64,000 nucleotides of DNA from Gammaproteobacteria bacterium (GCA_021156085.1 JAJNBC010000002.1:85019-149018); one strand, 5' to 3'. Shown: positions 17,954 through 27,735, counted from the stretch's first letter. Made by a program: numbers and translations. Notes: a model not told the origin generated them from the sequence alone.

Positions 17954-18969
17954 GAACCCCAGTTCGGGGTTTAGTTCTTTAAATATCAAGGGATTAACAA
18001 AAATTTTATTGAGAAATAAGAGAGCTGACTGTATCTTTGCAATTTTTCTAACCACCAACTTAAGGAAAATCAACATGGAAATCCATCAGCTCACACGCAT
18101 TTTTTGCCAAATAGATGATTTTTGCAAGGAAATAAATTCATGTAAAATGAATTACTTTTTACCCTCTCCCACAGAGGACCACCGTGTTGTTTAATTGATA
18201 GTGAGATCATAATAATTTTAATTCTATTTCAATCATCGCAATGGAGAAATTTTAAAAATTATTACCACCCTTTTCTCTCAATCTATTACAAAACAGCGTT
18301 TCCCCAATTGCCCAGCTACAATCGATTTATTGAAATTATGCCCCGTGTTATTTTTCATTTAATTTTGTTTTCTCAAATAAATTCTGGTAAACGTACCGGC
18401 ATTTATTTTATTGATTCAACATGTTTGCCAGTGTGTCATTTGAAACGCTCAACCAGGCATAAAACATTTGATGAAGTTGCACGCTATGGACGAACATCTG
18501 TTAGCTGGTTATTCGGTCTAAAATTGCATAGTGTCATGAATGATCAGGGTGAAGTGATTGCATTTAAAGTAACGAGTGGAAAGCAAAATGACGCAAAGGC
18601 AGGTGAGTCAATTATGCAAAAACTGCATGGATTAATGTTTGGCGATAAAGGCTATATCGGAAAAGAATTATTTGCACGTTTGCTTGAGAAAGGATTAAAG
18701 CTTATCACACGAGGTCGAAAAAATATGAAAGAAAAAAATTACTTGCCAATGGAGAAACAACTATTGAATAAACGTGGAATAATCGAAACGGTTATCAATC
18801 ATTTTAAACACCACTATCACATTTGGCATACAAGGCATCGATCAGTAATAAATGCCCTCACACATTTGATGGCAGGTGTTGCAGCCTATGTGATTGAGCC
18901 ATTAAAAATATCGGCTATTAAATTGCTCGCAGCAAATAATTATTTAACTTAAACCCCGAACTGGGGTTC
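17954..18969 (+). mobile_element. IS982-family insertion sequence
   Basis: About 1.0-kb element bounded by perfect 20-bp inverted repeats: GAACCCCAGTTCGGGGTTTA at 17954-17973 and its complement at 18950-18969. Each end is itself palindromic (ACCCC-GAACT-GGGGT), so the exact outer border is ambiguous, and no clear target duplication is visible. It carries one frameshifted IS982-type transposase. It lies inside the 3' end of the ankyrin-like gene on the other strand, whose last codons are supplied by the right inverted repeat. Confidence 0.85.
18075..18952 (+). pseudogene. IS982-family transposase, frameshifted
   Basis: DDE transposase in two frames. The first frame begins at ATG 18075 (MEIHQLTRIFCQIDDFCKE) and stops at 18194. 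The second takes over near 18190 (CLIDSEIIIILI, RNFKNYY) and runs to 18952. The catalytic residues are in IYFIDST, FGDKGYIGKELF and NKRGIIETVINHF. The single shift from frame 0 to frame +2 near CACCGTGTT could be a decay mutation; programmed frameshifting is not typical of this family. Confidence 0.85.
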
Positions 18970-19887
18970 TATTAAGAACTTCTCAATGACTTTTAATATC
19001 TCTGGGTTCTTAGGCAAATCTTGAGGCCCTCGACTAAAGTAAAGGAGGACTTGATCTAATATCGTATGGTTGTTGGAGGGGGATATTTCATTCACATCTA
19101 ATAGAAAATCGCCGTTAGCATTATGTACGTCCAATAAACGGCGAATTAGCTGAATATGGAAAACAGCCGCTTCTTCAGGTTTTTGAGAAGAGGGTATAGG
19201 AGCAAAAGCAGCACTGTAAATAATATCCTTTAAAAGAAATTGCCCGACTACATCTACCTTGAATGCAGGTTCTCCTTCTGAGTCACGCACATCTAAGATA
19301 TTATCAATAAGCTTAAATTTTATGCGCATACTGATATTGTCTATTAGGGCTGCTTTATCCGTAATTTCGCTATTTGGAGGAAGAAATTGTTGTTTATAAG
19401 AATTTAATAGTTCGTCATCTATATCGGAGGGCAAAAAAGCTTTTGAGTCCTTAGAGGTCCAAAAAAAATAGGATAGTAAGTTATTATGCTCTTTTGAATG
19501 CGCATTAAAATCAATGACGGGGTCACCATTACTTTTTTTCAAATTTATTAAATAATGAGCTAGTTCAATAAAATCTTTCTTATTATTGATGTTCTCTGCT
19601 ACGCCTATTAGCAAACTTAATGCTGTGAGTTTTCCTTTGCATAAATTGTTAAAATCTATTCTGGGGGCTCCGGTGTTCTCATCAATGCTTTGAGCAATTC
19701 TTTGCACTCCCTGGAAATCACAGCGCACTATACATACTACGAGATCGTCAGGTGGCTCCTCTTTTTTCTCTTCATCTGCGCGGAGAACAAGAGGGGTGGA
19801 ATTTTTATTCTCGGGGCTTTTTAACTTTTTATCGCCTTCTGAATTTGCAGTATTCGGTAGCATGATCTCCTCTGTTCCATTCTTCAT
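18949..19887 (-). CDS. ankyrin-like repeat protein, C terminus replaced by an IS end
   Basis: 312 residues as it stands. After a charged, disordered N terminus (about 1-48) come three or four diverged repeats of about 33 residues or more, with the pattern D/N-x-N-x-x-x-K/H-x-x-hydrophobic-LL (LTALSLLIGVAENI, then FNAHSKEHNNLLSYFF and SPSNNHTILDQVLLYF), resembling ankyrin repeats. The last residues (EPQFGV) are encoded by the IS982 right end. On the far side of the element the frame resumes as ITIVHIKHSFLQEERNFSMI and stops near 17888, which is probably the original C terminus. Ankyrin proteins are frequent effectors in Legionellales; secretion is not shown here. ATG 19863 with GAGGAG upstream is an alternative start. 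Confidence 0.65.
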   Translation of the reverse strand: MKNGTEEIMLPNTANSEGDKKLKSPENKNSTPLVLRADEEKKEEPPDDLVVCIVRCDFQGVQRIAQSIDENTGAPRIDFNNLCKGKLTALSLLIGVAENINNKKDFIELAHYLINLKKSNGDPVIDFNAHSKEHNNLLSYFFWTSKDSKAFLPSDIDDELLNSYKQQFLPPNSEITDKAALIDNISMRIKFKLIDNILDVRDSEGEPAFKVDVVGQFLLKDIIYSAAFAPIPSSQKPEEAAVFHIQLIRRLLDVHNANGDFLLDVNEISPSNNHTILDQVLLYFSRGPQDLPKNPEILKVIEKFLIEPQFGV

Positions 19888-20007
19888 CGTAATTTTTCAA
19901 TTTTTATTAAGTATAGCCACGATTGATCAATATTCTTAGTTTAGTAATAAATTAACCATCTCGAGCGCGGGTTTATAATCCACTGAAAGAAAAATAAATA
20001 TTTGATC

Positions 20008-20781
20008 TTATCTGTGCTTTCGTAAATACTCCAAAGGAAATTTAACCACGCTTTCTTTTGTAAATGCAGGTTGATTTTTTTCTGGATTCCAAGTATGTCC
20101 ATAGATGATTTCGTAAGTTAGAGGGATGATGCCCTCTTTATTTTTCTTCAGGGAGCTAATCACTTGGCCTCTAGAAATAAACCCTGTTGACTCTAATTCT
20201 TTTTGTAATAGGTGTTGTTCTCTGTACGTCAATGTGAAATAATCCACGTCGAGCACCGGATCAGCAAAGCCAGTATGAGTTAATGCATCACCCAGATGAT
20301 GCATATCTAAAAAATGCGGTAATTGAAGAGTTTGTTCTGCGAGTTCACACAAAGTATCAGGACCAAAACTACTAAACATCAATAACCCTTCAGGCCGTAA
20401 AACACGTTGCCATTCCTTTAATACTTTTGTTAAATCTATGCACCACGGTAAAATCAAGTTTCCTACTATTAAATCTACAGTGTGATCTCCTACTGGTAAT
20501 GCATCTGGTGAAGTGCATAGCCAATGAATCTTTGAGGGAGCACTCATTTTAGCATGGTCTAGCATCGCGAGTGAATCTTCTGTAGCCGATAATTCAGCTG
20601 TTGGGTAGCGTTTTTTTAATAACTGCGTGCAATATCCTGTTCCGCAACCTACTTCGATGATACGGCTAGGTTTTAAGGCAACCAAATCCAAGCGCATTAC
20701 TATTTGCTCGCCTACCTCGCGTGCGAGTACAGCAGCAGCTTCATAATCTGCGGAGGCAACCTGTTCAAATCGACTTGTCAA
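20008..20781 (-). CDS. bioC: malonyl-ACP O-methyltransferase BioC-like
   Basis: SAM-dependent methyltransferase expected to methylate malonyl-ACP to start pimeloyl (biotin precursor) synthesis. 257 residues. SAM motif I is IIEVGCGTGYCTQLL (41-55), followed by LSATEDSLAMLDHA, a VDLIVGNLILPWC motif and the BioC-typical LRPEGLLMFSSFGPDTLCEL. It is divergent from comF with 15 bp between starts. The assignment to BioC rather than another methyltransferase rests on the last motif and on its position beside comF. Confidence 0.82.
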   Translation of the reverse strand: MTSRFEQVASADYEAAAVLAREVGEQIVMRLDLVALKPSRIIEVGCGTGYCTQLLKKRYPTAELSATEDSLAMLDHAKMSAPSKIHWLCTSPDALPVGDHTVDLIVGNLILPWCIDLTKVLKEWQRVLRPEGLLMFSSFGPDTLCELAEQTLQLPHFLDMHHLGDALTHTGFADPVLDVDYFTLTYREQHLLQKELESTGFISRGQVISSLKKNKEGIIPLTYEIIYGHTWNPEKNQPAFTKESVVKFPLEYLRKHR

Positions 20782-20796
20782 AATAAGGACCTTGCA

Positions 20797-21537
20797 ATGA
20801 AAACAAAAAGCAACTATTTCAAAAAAATACTCGATTGGTTTCTACCATACACTTGCATTCTATGTGGGCAGACTTCCCAACGCAACCAAGATTTATGTAG
20901 TGCATGTTATCAAATATTGCCTATGATCAGAAATAGTTGTATATATTGCGCTATTTCTTTGCCTGAAAGTATTATAGAAGGGGTATGCGGCCAATGTTTA
21001 CAAAAATCGCCTCCTTTTGATGTAACCCACGCGCTTTATTTTTATCAATCGCCTATCACTAAACTCATTTTAGAGCTAAAATTTAATCAAAAGCTGATTC
21101 ATGCTAGAGTTTTGGGTGAACTATTGGCTGATCAAATACAGCAGGTATGGTATAAAAATAAGCCTTTACCCACTTTTATCATTCCTGTACCTTTGCACCC
21201 TGCTCGTTTAAAAGAGCGTGGCTTTAATCAATCACTCGAAATCGCGCGCCCCATTGCTAAAATTCTGAATTTATCCATCGACATAACGCAGTGTCACCGG
21301 CATAAATTAACTGCTCCACAGTCAGCATGCTCAGCAGCAGAGCGGAAAAAAAATGTGAAAGGGGCTTTTAGTGTTATAGGTCACTTTGCGGAGCAGCATG
21401 TAGCAGTGATTGATGATGTTATTACCACGGGTAATACAGTGACTGAGTTTTGTAAAACACTTAAACGCTCTGGAGCAAGAAAAATTGATGTTTGGTGTTG
21501 CGCCAGAGTAGACAGGCTTTTTTCTGGCGATGGGTGA
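20797..21537 (+). CDS. comF: ComF-family phosphoribosyltransferase-like protein
   Basis: Needed for DNA uptake in naturally competent bacteria. 246 residues from ATG 20797, which follows an AAGG site eight bases upstream; the open frame further upstream only overlaps bioC. An N-terminal Cys cluster (CILCG, CSAC, CIYC, CGQC) forms a zinc-finger-like module, and the C-terminal type I PRT loop is VAVIDDVITTGNTV. Together with the pil operon it suggests a pilus-type DNA-uptake system. Confidence 0.92.
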   Translation: MKTKSNYFKKILDWFLPYTCILCGQTSQRNQDLCSACYQILPMIRNSCIYCAISLPESIIEGVCGQCLQKSPPFDVTHALYFYQSPITKLILELKFNQKLIHARVLGELLADQIQQVWYKNKPLPTFIIPVPLHPARLKERGFNQSLEIARPIAKILNLSIDITQCHRHKLTAPQSACSAAERKKNVKGAFSVIGHFAEQHVAVIDDVITTGNTVTEFCKTLKRSGARKIDVWCCARVDRLFSGDG

Positions 21538-21547
21538 TTTCTCTGTG

Positions 21548-21553
21548 TATAAT
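21548..21553 (+). promoter_or_regulatory. possible -10 element before the rhodanese-grxC-secB-gpsA cluster
   Basis: A perfect TATAAT lies 29 bases before the rhodanese start, immediately after comF. No good -35 box is present at the right distance, so the promoter is tentative. Confidence 0.35.
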
Positions 21554-21581
21554 CCACCGATTAATTGGGTTAGGTGGTATC

Positions 21582-22004
21582 ATGCAAGATATTTTTTTAT
21601 TCGCACAAAATCACGCAATGTTAAGCATTGCTTTACTTATAGTATTGTTGTTATTAGCTGTCCTTGAATTAATCAAATCCAAGCGAGGGACACAACAGCT
21701 TAGTCCTGCGGGGGCTACGCAACTGATCAATCATCAAGATGCTATTGTATTAGATATTCGAAATACAGAAGCATTTAATAGTGGACATATTGTTGATGCT
21801 ATCTCTATCCCCTTTTCTGAATTGGAAAATAAATATAAAAAACTGGATTCATTTAAAGCGCGGCCAATTTTAATAGTATGTGCTACAGGTTCAGAATCTC
21901 CTCGTGCTGCCGGTTTGTTAGAAAAAGAGGGCTTTAAGGTATTTCTCTTGGCAGGGGGAATACGCAGCTGGAAGGAAACAGACATGCCGTTAGTGAAGGA
22001 ATAA
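21582..22004 (+). CDS. membrane-anchored rhodanese-like protein (YibN type)
   Basis: 140 residues from ATG 21582; the longer open frame from 21492 overlaps comF and is not used. One transmembrane helix (about 13-32) is followed by a rhodanese domain (about 45-138) with the active-site loop VCATGSESPRAAG, so the catalytic Cys is present. The order rhodanese-grxC-secB-gpsA is the same as yibN-grxC-secB-gpsA of E. coli. The sulphur donor and acceptor are unknown. Confidence 0.9.
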   Translation: MQDIFLFAQNHAMLSIALLIVLLLLAVLELIKSKRGTQQLSPAGATQLINHQDAIVLDIRNTEAFNSGHIVDAISIPFSELENKYKKLDSFKARPILIVCATGSESPRAAGLLEKEGFKVFLLAGGIRSWKETDMPLVKE

Positions 22005-22008
22005 AGTC

Positions 22009-22260
22009 ATGACAGAAATTATTATGTATACCACGGAAAGTTGCTCTTATTGCGTGCGTGCCAAGCAATTGTTAGCTACAAAAAAACTGCATTATCAAGA
22101 AATTCGTATTGATTTAGATTCTAAAAAACGTGAAGAAATGGAACGTTTAAGCGGAAGACGCACAGTGCCGCAAATTTTTATCAATGGCCACCCTATAGGG
22201 GGCTACGATGATTTATTTGCTCTGTCCCAATCAGGAAAATTAGATAATCTAACAGCGTGA
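22009..22260 (+). CDS. grxC: glutaredoxin 3
   Basis: Small thiol-disulphide oxidoreductase that uses glutathione. 83 residues with the CSYC active site at residues 12-15, the cis-Pro in RRTVPQIFINGHPIGGYDD and the GGYDD glutathione-binding loop. It starts four bases after the rhodanese stop. Confidence 0.96.
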   Translation: MTEIIMYTTESCSYCVRAKQLLATKKLHYQEIRIDLDSKKREEMERLSGRRTVPQIFINGHPIGGYDDLFALSQSGKLDNLTA

Positions 22261-22290
22261 TATTAATTTAAATTCGTAAAGGAAAATTTT

Positions 22291-22788
22291 ATGGCAGACA
22301 AAACAGAAAAACCAGCTGAAAACAATGCAGCGCAATTTGAAATTCAACGTATTTTTGTGAAAGATATTTCCTATGAAGCCCCTAATACGCCCCAAACTTT
22401 TGTAGAAGCATGGAAGCCTGAAGTAAAATTGAATTTAGAGACCAAGAGTAATTGTATTCAAGATAATGTACATGAAGTAGTATTATCCGTTACTGCCACT
22501 GTCACAAGTAACAACAAATCAGCTTTCCTCATTGAGGTGCATCAAGCGGGTATTTTCTTAATTGCTAGTTTGCCAGAAAAACAATTACGTCAAATGCTTG
22601 GTAGTTTTTGTCCCAACATTTTATTCCCCTACGTCCGCGAAGTTATTTCTGACATTATTGTACGGGGTGGTTTTCCTCAGCTCTTGTTGGCGCCTGTTAA
22701 TTTTGATGCTCTTTATACGCAACATTTGCAAGATCAGGAAAAAGCACCCACGGCCGCAACAGCAGCAGTGGATGGGCAGATTCATTAA
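22291..22788 (+). CDS. secB: protein-export chaperone SecB
   Basis: Tetrameric chaperone that delivers preproteins to SecA. 165 residues with family motifs QRIFVKDISYEAPNTP near the start, EVVLSVTATV in the middle strand, and CPNILFPYVREVISDIIVRGGFP followed by LLAPVNFDALY in the C-terminal helices. It lies between grxC and gpsA, the standard gammaproteobacterial order. Confidence 0.97.
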   Translation: MADKTEKPAENNAAQFEIQRIFVKDISYEAPNTPQTFVEAWKPEVKLNLETKSNCIQDNVHEVVLSVTATVTSNNKSAFLIEVHQAGIFLIASLPEKQLRQMLGSFCPNILFPYVREVISDIIVRGGFPQLLLAPVNFDALYTQHLQDQEKAPTAATAAVDGQIH

Positions 22789-22789
22789 T

Positions 22790-23803
22790 ATGATGTATGG
22801 TACTCACCAACCTATAGCAATTCTGGGCGCGGGGTCGTGGGGTACAGCACTTGCATTGCATTTGTCTCGTTTAGGTCAAATCGTCCGCTTGTGGACTTTT
22901 GATGAAAAACATGGGGCTGATTTGCAAGCGACGCATCGGAATAAACGCTATTTGCCAGATTACCTTTTCCCGTCTACATTATATCCCACTGCTCAGCTTA
23001 TTGAAGCAATACAAGATGTCCATGATATCCTGATTGCAGTCCCTTCTGTAGGTTTTCGTGCTACTGTGTTGCAGTTAAAACCCTTGCTTAAGCCGGGCAT
23101 GCGTATTGCTTGGGCAACAAAAGGATTAGATGAAAACACCGGGCAATTATTGCATGAAGTTATTGCAGAGATACTTGGCCCCCACTATTCTTCTGCTATT
23201 TTAGCTGGTCCTTCTTTTGCTAGTGAAGTTGCACTTCAACAACCGACAGCTGTGGTTATTTCCAGTCAAGATCTTCTGTTTGCTCAGGATTTGCTAGCTC
23301 GCTTTAGTACGCCTTTTTTTCGCATCTATTTGAGCACAGATATTATTGGTGTGGAAGTGGGTGGTGCTGTAAAAAATGTACTTGCCATTGCTACGGGCAT
23401 TTCAGATGGCATGGGATTTGGTGCCAATGCACGTTGTGCTCTAATTACGCGTGGCTTAGCGGAAATCATGCGGTTGGGGGAGAGCTTAGGCGGACATGTT
23501 GACACATTTATAGGCTTGGCAGGATTGGGCGATCTCATTCTCACCTGTACTGATGATCAATCTCGCAATCGCCGGTTTGGGCTTGCATTAGGTCAAGGTA
23601 AAAACGCCATGCAAGCGGAAAAAGAAATTGGGCAAGTTGTAGAAGGAAAAAGAAATGCCGAATTAGTTATGCAACTTGCGCATAAAAATAAAGTAGAGAT
23701 GCCTATCGTAGAAGCTGTCTGGAAAATTTTGCAAGAAAAATCCACTCCTAAACAAGCGATGCAAGACTTACTAGCACGATCACTCAAAAGTGAAAAATTT
23801 TAA
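22790..23803 (+). CDS. gpsA: glycerol-3-phosphate dehydrogenase [NAD(P)+]
   Basis: Makes sn-glycerol-3-phosphate for phospholipid synthesis. 337 residues from ATG 22790, one base after the secB stop; the frame is open much further upstream, but that part overlaps secB and lacks homology. The Rossmann motif GAGSWG is at residues 13-18; GGAVKNVLAIATGISDG holds the catalytic Lys, and GLAGLGDLILTCTDDQSRNR is the family signature. Confidence 0.96.
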   Translation: MMYGTHQPIAILGAGSWGTALALHLSRLGQIVRLWTFDEKHGADLQATHRNKRYLPDYLFPSTLYPTAQLIEAIQDVHDILIAVPSVGFRATVLQLKPLLKPGMRIAWATKGLDENTGQLLHEVIAEILGPHYSSAILAGPSFASEVALQQPTAVVISSQDLLFAQDLLARFSTPFFRIYLSTDIIGVEVGGAVKNVLAIATGISDGMGFGANARCALITRGLAEIMRLGESLGGHVDTFIGLAGLGDLILTCTDDQSRNRRFGLALGQGKNAMQAEKEIGQVVEGKRNAELVMQLAHKNKVEMPIVEAVWKILQEKSTPKQAMQDLLARSLKSEKF

Positions 23804-23860
23804 TTATCTATAATAATTATCAGAGGTAATGCGTTTTATCTCTGCCTAGCTAATTGTTGA

Positions 23861-25132
23861 TCAACCTGAGCCTCCCACAATAATTTTTATCATTTCATCA
23901 GGTTTAATATGTTTTTTTAGAGCTGTTTTTACTTCGTTCAAGCTAATAGCTGAAATGTTGGCTCTATAAGTATCGATATAATCTAAGGGTAGTTTGTAAA
24001 ATCCAATTTGCATTAGATAATGGATAATATCGTGATTAGTCGCGATCGAGAGGGGGAATTCATGATTGATTTTCTGTTTTGCGAGTAAAAATTCTTTTTC
24101 AGTAGGACCTTTATCAATATAGTGATCAAGTATAGATTTTGTTAGATTCAAGGCTTTTTTTGCCGTAGAATTTTGAGTAGCAAAATGGATTAGAAAGAAA
24201 CCTCTCGCGTTAAAAAATTGAAATGCGCTATTAATGCCATAAACTAGGCCATGTTCTCCTCTTATTTTTTTAAACAATCTTGAGGTAATAGAAGAGCCAC
24301 CTAGAATGTCATTGCCAATATGGATTGCATAATAATCAGGATCATGATATTCCATTCCCAAGTGCCCCATCCAGATAGTGGTTTGTTCTGAGGGAAAAGG
24401 GATAAAGGTTTGTACTTTATTTCTAAACGATACTGCATTTGGAGTAATAGGAGCCTCTTTCCCTACAGGAAAACTATCTTCTATTCGGGCTACATTTTTT
24501 TCGACATCGTGCCGGCTAATATTGCCTACAATGATGAGAGTTGCATTGCTCAACACATAATATTGTTGATAGAAATACTCCGCGTCATTTCTTGTAAGAG
24601 ACATTACAGCTTCTTTTGTGCCACACAGATTATGTGCATAGGGATGTTTTCCATAGAGTGCCTGAGAAAATGCATTTTGAGCAATATAGCTTGGGGTTTG
24701 CTCTTGCATTTGCAGAGTGCTAAAAATTTGTTTTTGCCGGCGCGAAAAAGCTGTTTTTGGAAATTGAGCCGAATATAGAATTTCCAGGAATAATTTAAAA
24801 GCTAAATTAAAATATTTCTTTTCTGATAAACATTTTAAGCTTACGGAGGCATTATCTTTGGTGGAATGCATTTGAAAATGTGCGCCCACGTCGGCAAATT
24901 TATTGGCTATGTCATCTGCATCATAAGATCGCGTACCTTGGTTTAGCATCGCACTAGTGATATGGGATAAACCTTGTTTTTTTTCGTCCATGGAAGAGCC
25001 CGCATTGAAAAAAATATCGATATCAACTATAGGAATCTCAGGTCTTTGCACGAAATAAACATGCATGCCTTTTTTACTTTTCCAGTGTTGGATAGAAACG
25101 ATGGGAGGTGAAGTAATAGATTTCTTTTTCAT
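23861..25132 (-). CDS. M16 peptidase family protein, non-catalytic partner
   Basis: 423 residues with the M16 fold, but the zinc-binding HxxEH is replaced by HITSAMLNQGT in the equivalent helix (QGLSHITSAMLNQGT). The C-terminal domain keeps the arginine/tyrosine loop (GGSSITSRLFKKIRGEHGLVYGI) that helps bind substrate in the partner's active site. Its start overlaps the stop of the catalytic M16 gene (25129-25132), so the two are coupled and probably form a heterodimer like other bacterial paired M16 enzymes. No signal peptide is evident. Confidence 0.9.
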   Translation of the reverse strand: MKKKSITSPPIVSIQHWKSKKGMHVYFVQRPEIPIVDIDIFFNAGSSMDEKKQGLSHITSAMLNQGTRSYDADDIANKFADVGAHFQMHSTKDNASVSLKCLSEKKYFNLAFKLFLEILYSAQFPKTAFSRRQKQIFSTLQMQEQTPSYIAQNAFSQALYGKHPYAHNLCGTKEAVMSLTRNDAEYFYQQYYVLSNATLIIVGNISRHDVEKNVARIEDSFPVGKEAPITPNAVSFRNKVQTFIPFPSEQTTIWMGHLGMEYHDPDYYAIHIGNDILGGSSITSRLFKKIRGEHGLVYGINSAFQFFNARGFFLIHFATQNSTAKKALNLTKSILDHYIDKGPTEKEFLLAKQKINHEFPLSIATNHDIIHYLMQIGFYKLPLDYIDTYRANISAISLNEVKTALKKHIKPDEMIKIIVGGSG

Positions 25133-26424
25133 GCGTTATTTGCCTTGATTTCTAATGGCTCAAGAATGCCAATCGTTAATCTTTCGGGGGTTAAATAGTT
25201 CAATGCAACGTCTTGAATTTGCTTAGGTGTGATTCCTCGGATTTTTTTGATTGTTTCCCGATCTATTTTGGCCCATGAAAAACCTACGCATTCAAGCATC
25301 CCAATTTCATAAGCTTGATGGAAAAGAGAATCTGTACTAAAAATTTTTGAGGCTATCCATGCTATCTTGACTCGTTCTAATTCTTTGTCGCGGATTAATT
25401 GATTTTGTAGATTGTCTATTTCTTCCAGCAATGCTTTCTTACATTTTTCTACATCTTGCATGCTGTTGGGGGTTAATCCTAGCATGAGTATGTTATTCAT
25501 GCGATCAAAGGGGGAATAATGAGCATAAGCGCTGCTGGCAATTTGTTTTTTGCGAAGAATATTTTTTTGTAACCTAGAACTGCTATTTAAGCCTAAAATA
25601 CTGCTTGCTGCCCATAAAGCATAGGGTTCCCATTGTTTATTTGTAGCTGCTGTTTTGAGTACAGGGGTGTTATAACCTAATGCAAGCCAAGGTAATTTAG
25701 CAGGGACTTTAATCGTTACACAACGTGTCCCCAATGCTTGTACTTCATTTTGTGGTTTTACTATAGGTACTGAGCGTGCGGAGATAGAGCCAAAATATTT
25801 TTTAGTCCATTGTTGGATTTGTTTGGGCTGGACATCCCCTACAACGATAACAATAGCATTATTAGGTGCATACCAAGTGTGGTACCACTGTTTTAAATCT
25901 GCCACCGTCATTTGCTTTAAATCATCCATCCATCCAATGATTGAATGCCTATAAGGACTAGAAGTATGGGCTATAGCTGCAAATCGCTCATACGCACGAT
26001 GTTCTGGGCTGTCGTCGATGCTCATGTATCTTTCTTCCATAACCACAGAAATTTCTTTTTTAAAATCTTGTTCATTCAATAAGAGTTGATGCATGCGATC
26101 TGCTTCCAATTTGAAGCAGATTTCTAATTTATCATTGGCAATGAATTGATGATAGACCGTATAATCTTGTCCAGTGAATGCATTGTTCTGGCCCCCATTT
26201 TCGGAAATTATTTCATCGTATTGAGTGTTACGATAATTTTTACTACCCCGAAACATCATGTGTTCTAAAGCATGTGAAATTCCTGTTATACCATTATGTT
26301 CATAGCTGGAACCTACCTTGTACCAGACTTGCATGATAGCAACGGGGGCCCGATGATCTTCCTTAATAATCAATTTAAGACCATTAGTAAAAAAATGTTC
26401 ATGAATTGTCTTTTTTGCAGACAT
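25129..26424 (-). CDS. M16 zinc peptidase, catalytic subunit
   Basis: 431 residues. The inverted zinc motif HALEH is at residues 51-55, with the third ligand Glu at about 131 (SVVMEERY), exactly the HxxEH-x(about 75)-E spacing of the pitrilysin/insulinase/processing-protease family. The first gene of a two-gene operon with the inactive partner downstream. No clear signal peptide is visible in the 430-residue form, so a cytoplasmic or non-classical location is possible. Confidence 0.92.
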   Translation of the reverse strand: MSAKKTIHEHFFTNGLKLIIKEDHRAPVAIMQVWYKVGSSYEHNGITGISHALEHMMFRGSKNYRNTQYDEIISENGGQNNAFTGQDYTVYHQFIANDKLEICFKLEADRMHQLLLNEQDFKKEISVVMEERYMSIDDSPEHRAYERFAAIAHTSSPYRHSIIGWMDDLKQMTVADLKQWYHTWYAPNNAIVIVVGDVQPKQIQQWTKKYFGSISARSVPIVKPQNEVQALGTRCVTIKVPAKLPWLALGYNTPVLKTAATNKQWEPYALWAASSILGLNSSSRLQKNILRKKQIASSAYAHYSPFDRMNNILMLGLTPNSMQDVEKCKKALLEEIDNLQNQLIRDKELERVKIAWIASKIFSTDSLFHQAYEIGMLECVGFSWAKIDRETIKKIRGITPKQIQDVALNYLTPERLTIGILEPLEIKANNA

Positions 26425-26547
26425 GCTATTTACTCAATTAAAATAACTAAATAACTTGTTTTTCATCTTCCCTGGATTGACTTATTTCGTCAAGCCTCTA
26501 TTTCAGGTAAAATCTCGGCCTATTCAATTAGCTGAGCGTTTCTTAAC

Positions 26548-27558
26548 ATGCATAATACTGGGGTTTTACTCATTAATTTAGGTACACCTGATAACAGTGA
26601 CAATCAATCTGTCTATCGTTATTTAATAGAATTCTTAAACGATCCTAGAATTATTGATCTACCAAAATGGTGGCGATGGATATTGACTCATTTTTTTATT
26701 GTACCGTTTCGATACAAGAAAACAGCACAGGCTTATCGAAAAATCTGGAGCCAAGAAGGCTCTCCTCTCTTACTGAATTCCCGAAAATTACAAAGTGCTC
26801 TAGCAATCGCATTAGGGCAGAATTATCATATTGAAATAGCAATGCGTTATGGCAACCCTACTATTCAATCAGCATTACAAAAAATGAAGCATTGTCATCG
26901 GCTGATTGCAATTCCCCTGTTTCCTCAATATTCTTCTGCTGCAACCGGCTCAGCCATAGACAAGTTATTACATGAGTTAGCAAGTCAATGGAATATACCC
27001 GAAATTCATATTATTCGAGATTTTTATAAGAATACTGGCTTTATTGAATCGTATGCAGCCATTATTCAAAAAAGCATAGATAGGATAAAACTAGATTCCA
27101 TTTTATTTAGTTATCACGGCTTACCTGAACGGCACATCAATAAAAGTCATTGCCGAGCGCCTTGTGATCGACTTACTGCCTGTCCTAGCATCACGGGGGA
27201 TAATTTTTATTGTTATCGAGCGCAGTGTTATATGACTTCTTCTTTGCTAGCAGCTGCCCTAGGCTTAGAAAAGAATCAATATAAAGTGGTTTTTCAGTCA
27301 CGTTTAGGTCGGACGCCCTGGATTCAGCCTTATACTGATATCCTATTAGCTAATCTAAGACAAGAAGGTAAAAAAAACATTGCTATTGTGTGTCCTTCTT
27401 TTGTGGCAGATTGTTTAGAAACATTGGAAGAAATTAATATGCGAGCACGCGAGCAATGGTCACTCAGTGGCGGCAGTAAATTTATTTTCATACCCTGCTT
27501 GAATGATCATCCGCTTTGGGTTAAGGCGCTTGCAGCAAGCATTTTTCAACTGAGTTAA
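26548..27558 (+). CDS. hemH: ferrochelatase
   Basis: Inserts Fe2+ into protoporphyrin IX, the last step of haem synthesis. 336 residues. N-terminal GVLLINLGTPDN, the catalytic SYHGLPERH and the late glutamate motif CLETLEEI are conserved. Several cysteines cluster in the central segment (HCRAPC, ACPSIT, CYRAQC); some bacterial ferrochelatases bind Fe-S there, but a cluster is not demonstrated by these positions alone. It is divergent from the M16 operon. Confidence 0.95.
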   Translation: MHNTGVLLINLGTPDNSDNQSVYRYLIEFLNDPRIIDLPKWWRWILTHFFIVPFRYKKTAQAYRKIWSQEGSPLLLNSRKLQSALAIALGQNYHIEIAMRYGNPTIQSALQKMKHCHRLIAIPLFPQYSSAATGSAIDKLLHELASQWNIPEIHIIRDFYKNTGFIESYAAIIQKSIDRIKLDSILFSYHGLPERHINKSHCRAPCDRLTACPSITGDNFYCYRAQCYMTSSLLAAALGLEKNQYKVVFQSRLGRTPWIQPYTDILLANLRQEGKKNIAIVCPSFVADCLETLEEINMRAREQWSLSGGSKFIFIPCLNDHPLWVKALAASIFQLS

Positions 27559-27735
27559 AGTCTATCCTCCCACCTGCTTGTTTCTTGTTTTTACAATAGC
27601 TCCTCGGTTTCCCCTCTCCCGCGCTTTATCTGTCAAAACCCAAAGAGAATAAGTGCGATAACAAGTTATAGTCTTATATTCCTCCTTTTTTTCATGAATT
27701 GTCATAAAAAACAACAAACCTACCTCTGAGCTCAG

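Noticed and set aside
18075..18952. Programmed frameshifting in the IS982 transposase
   Set aside because: No slippery heptamer is seen at the change of frame near 18190 and the family normally uses a single frame; a decay mutation is simpler.
22562..22789. N-terminal extension of gpsA by 76 codons
   Set aside because: It overlaps secB entirely and lacks dehydrogenase homology; the Rossmann fold begins after ATG 22790.
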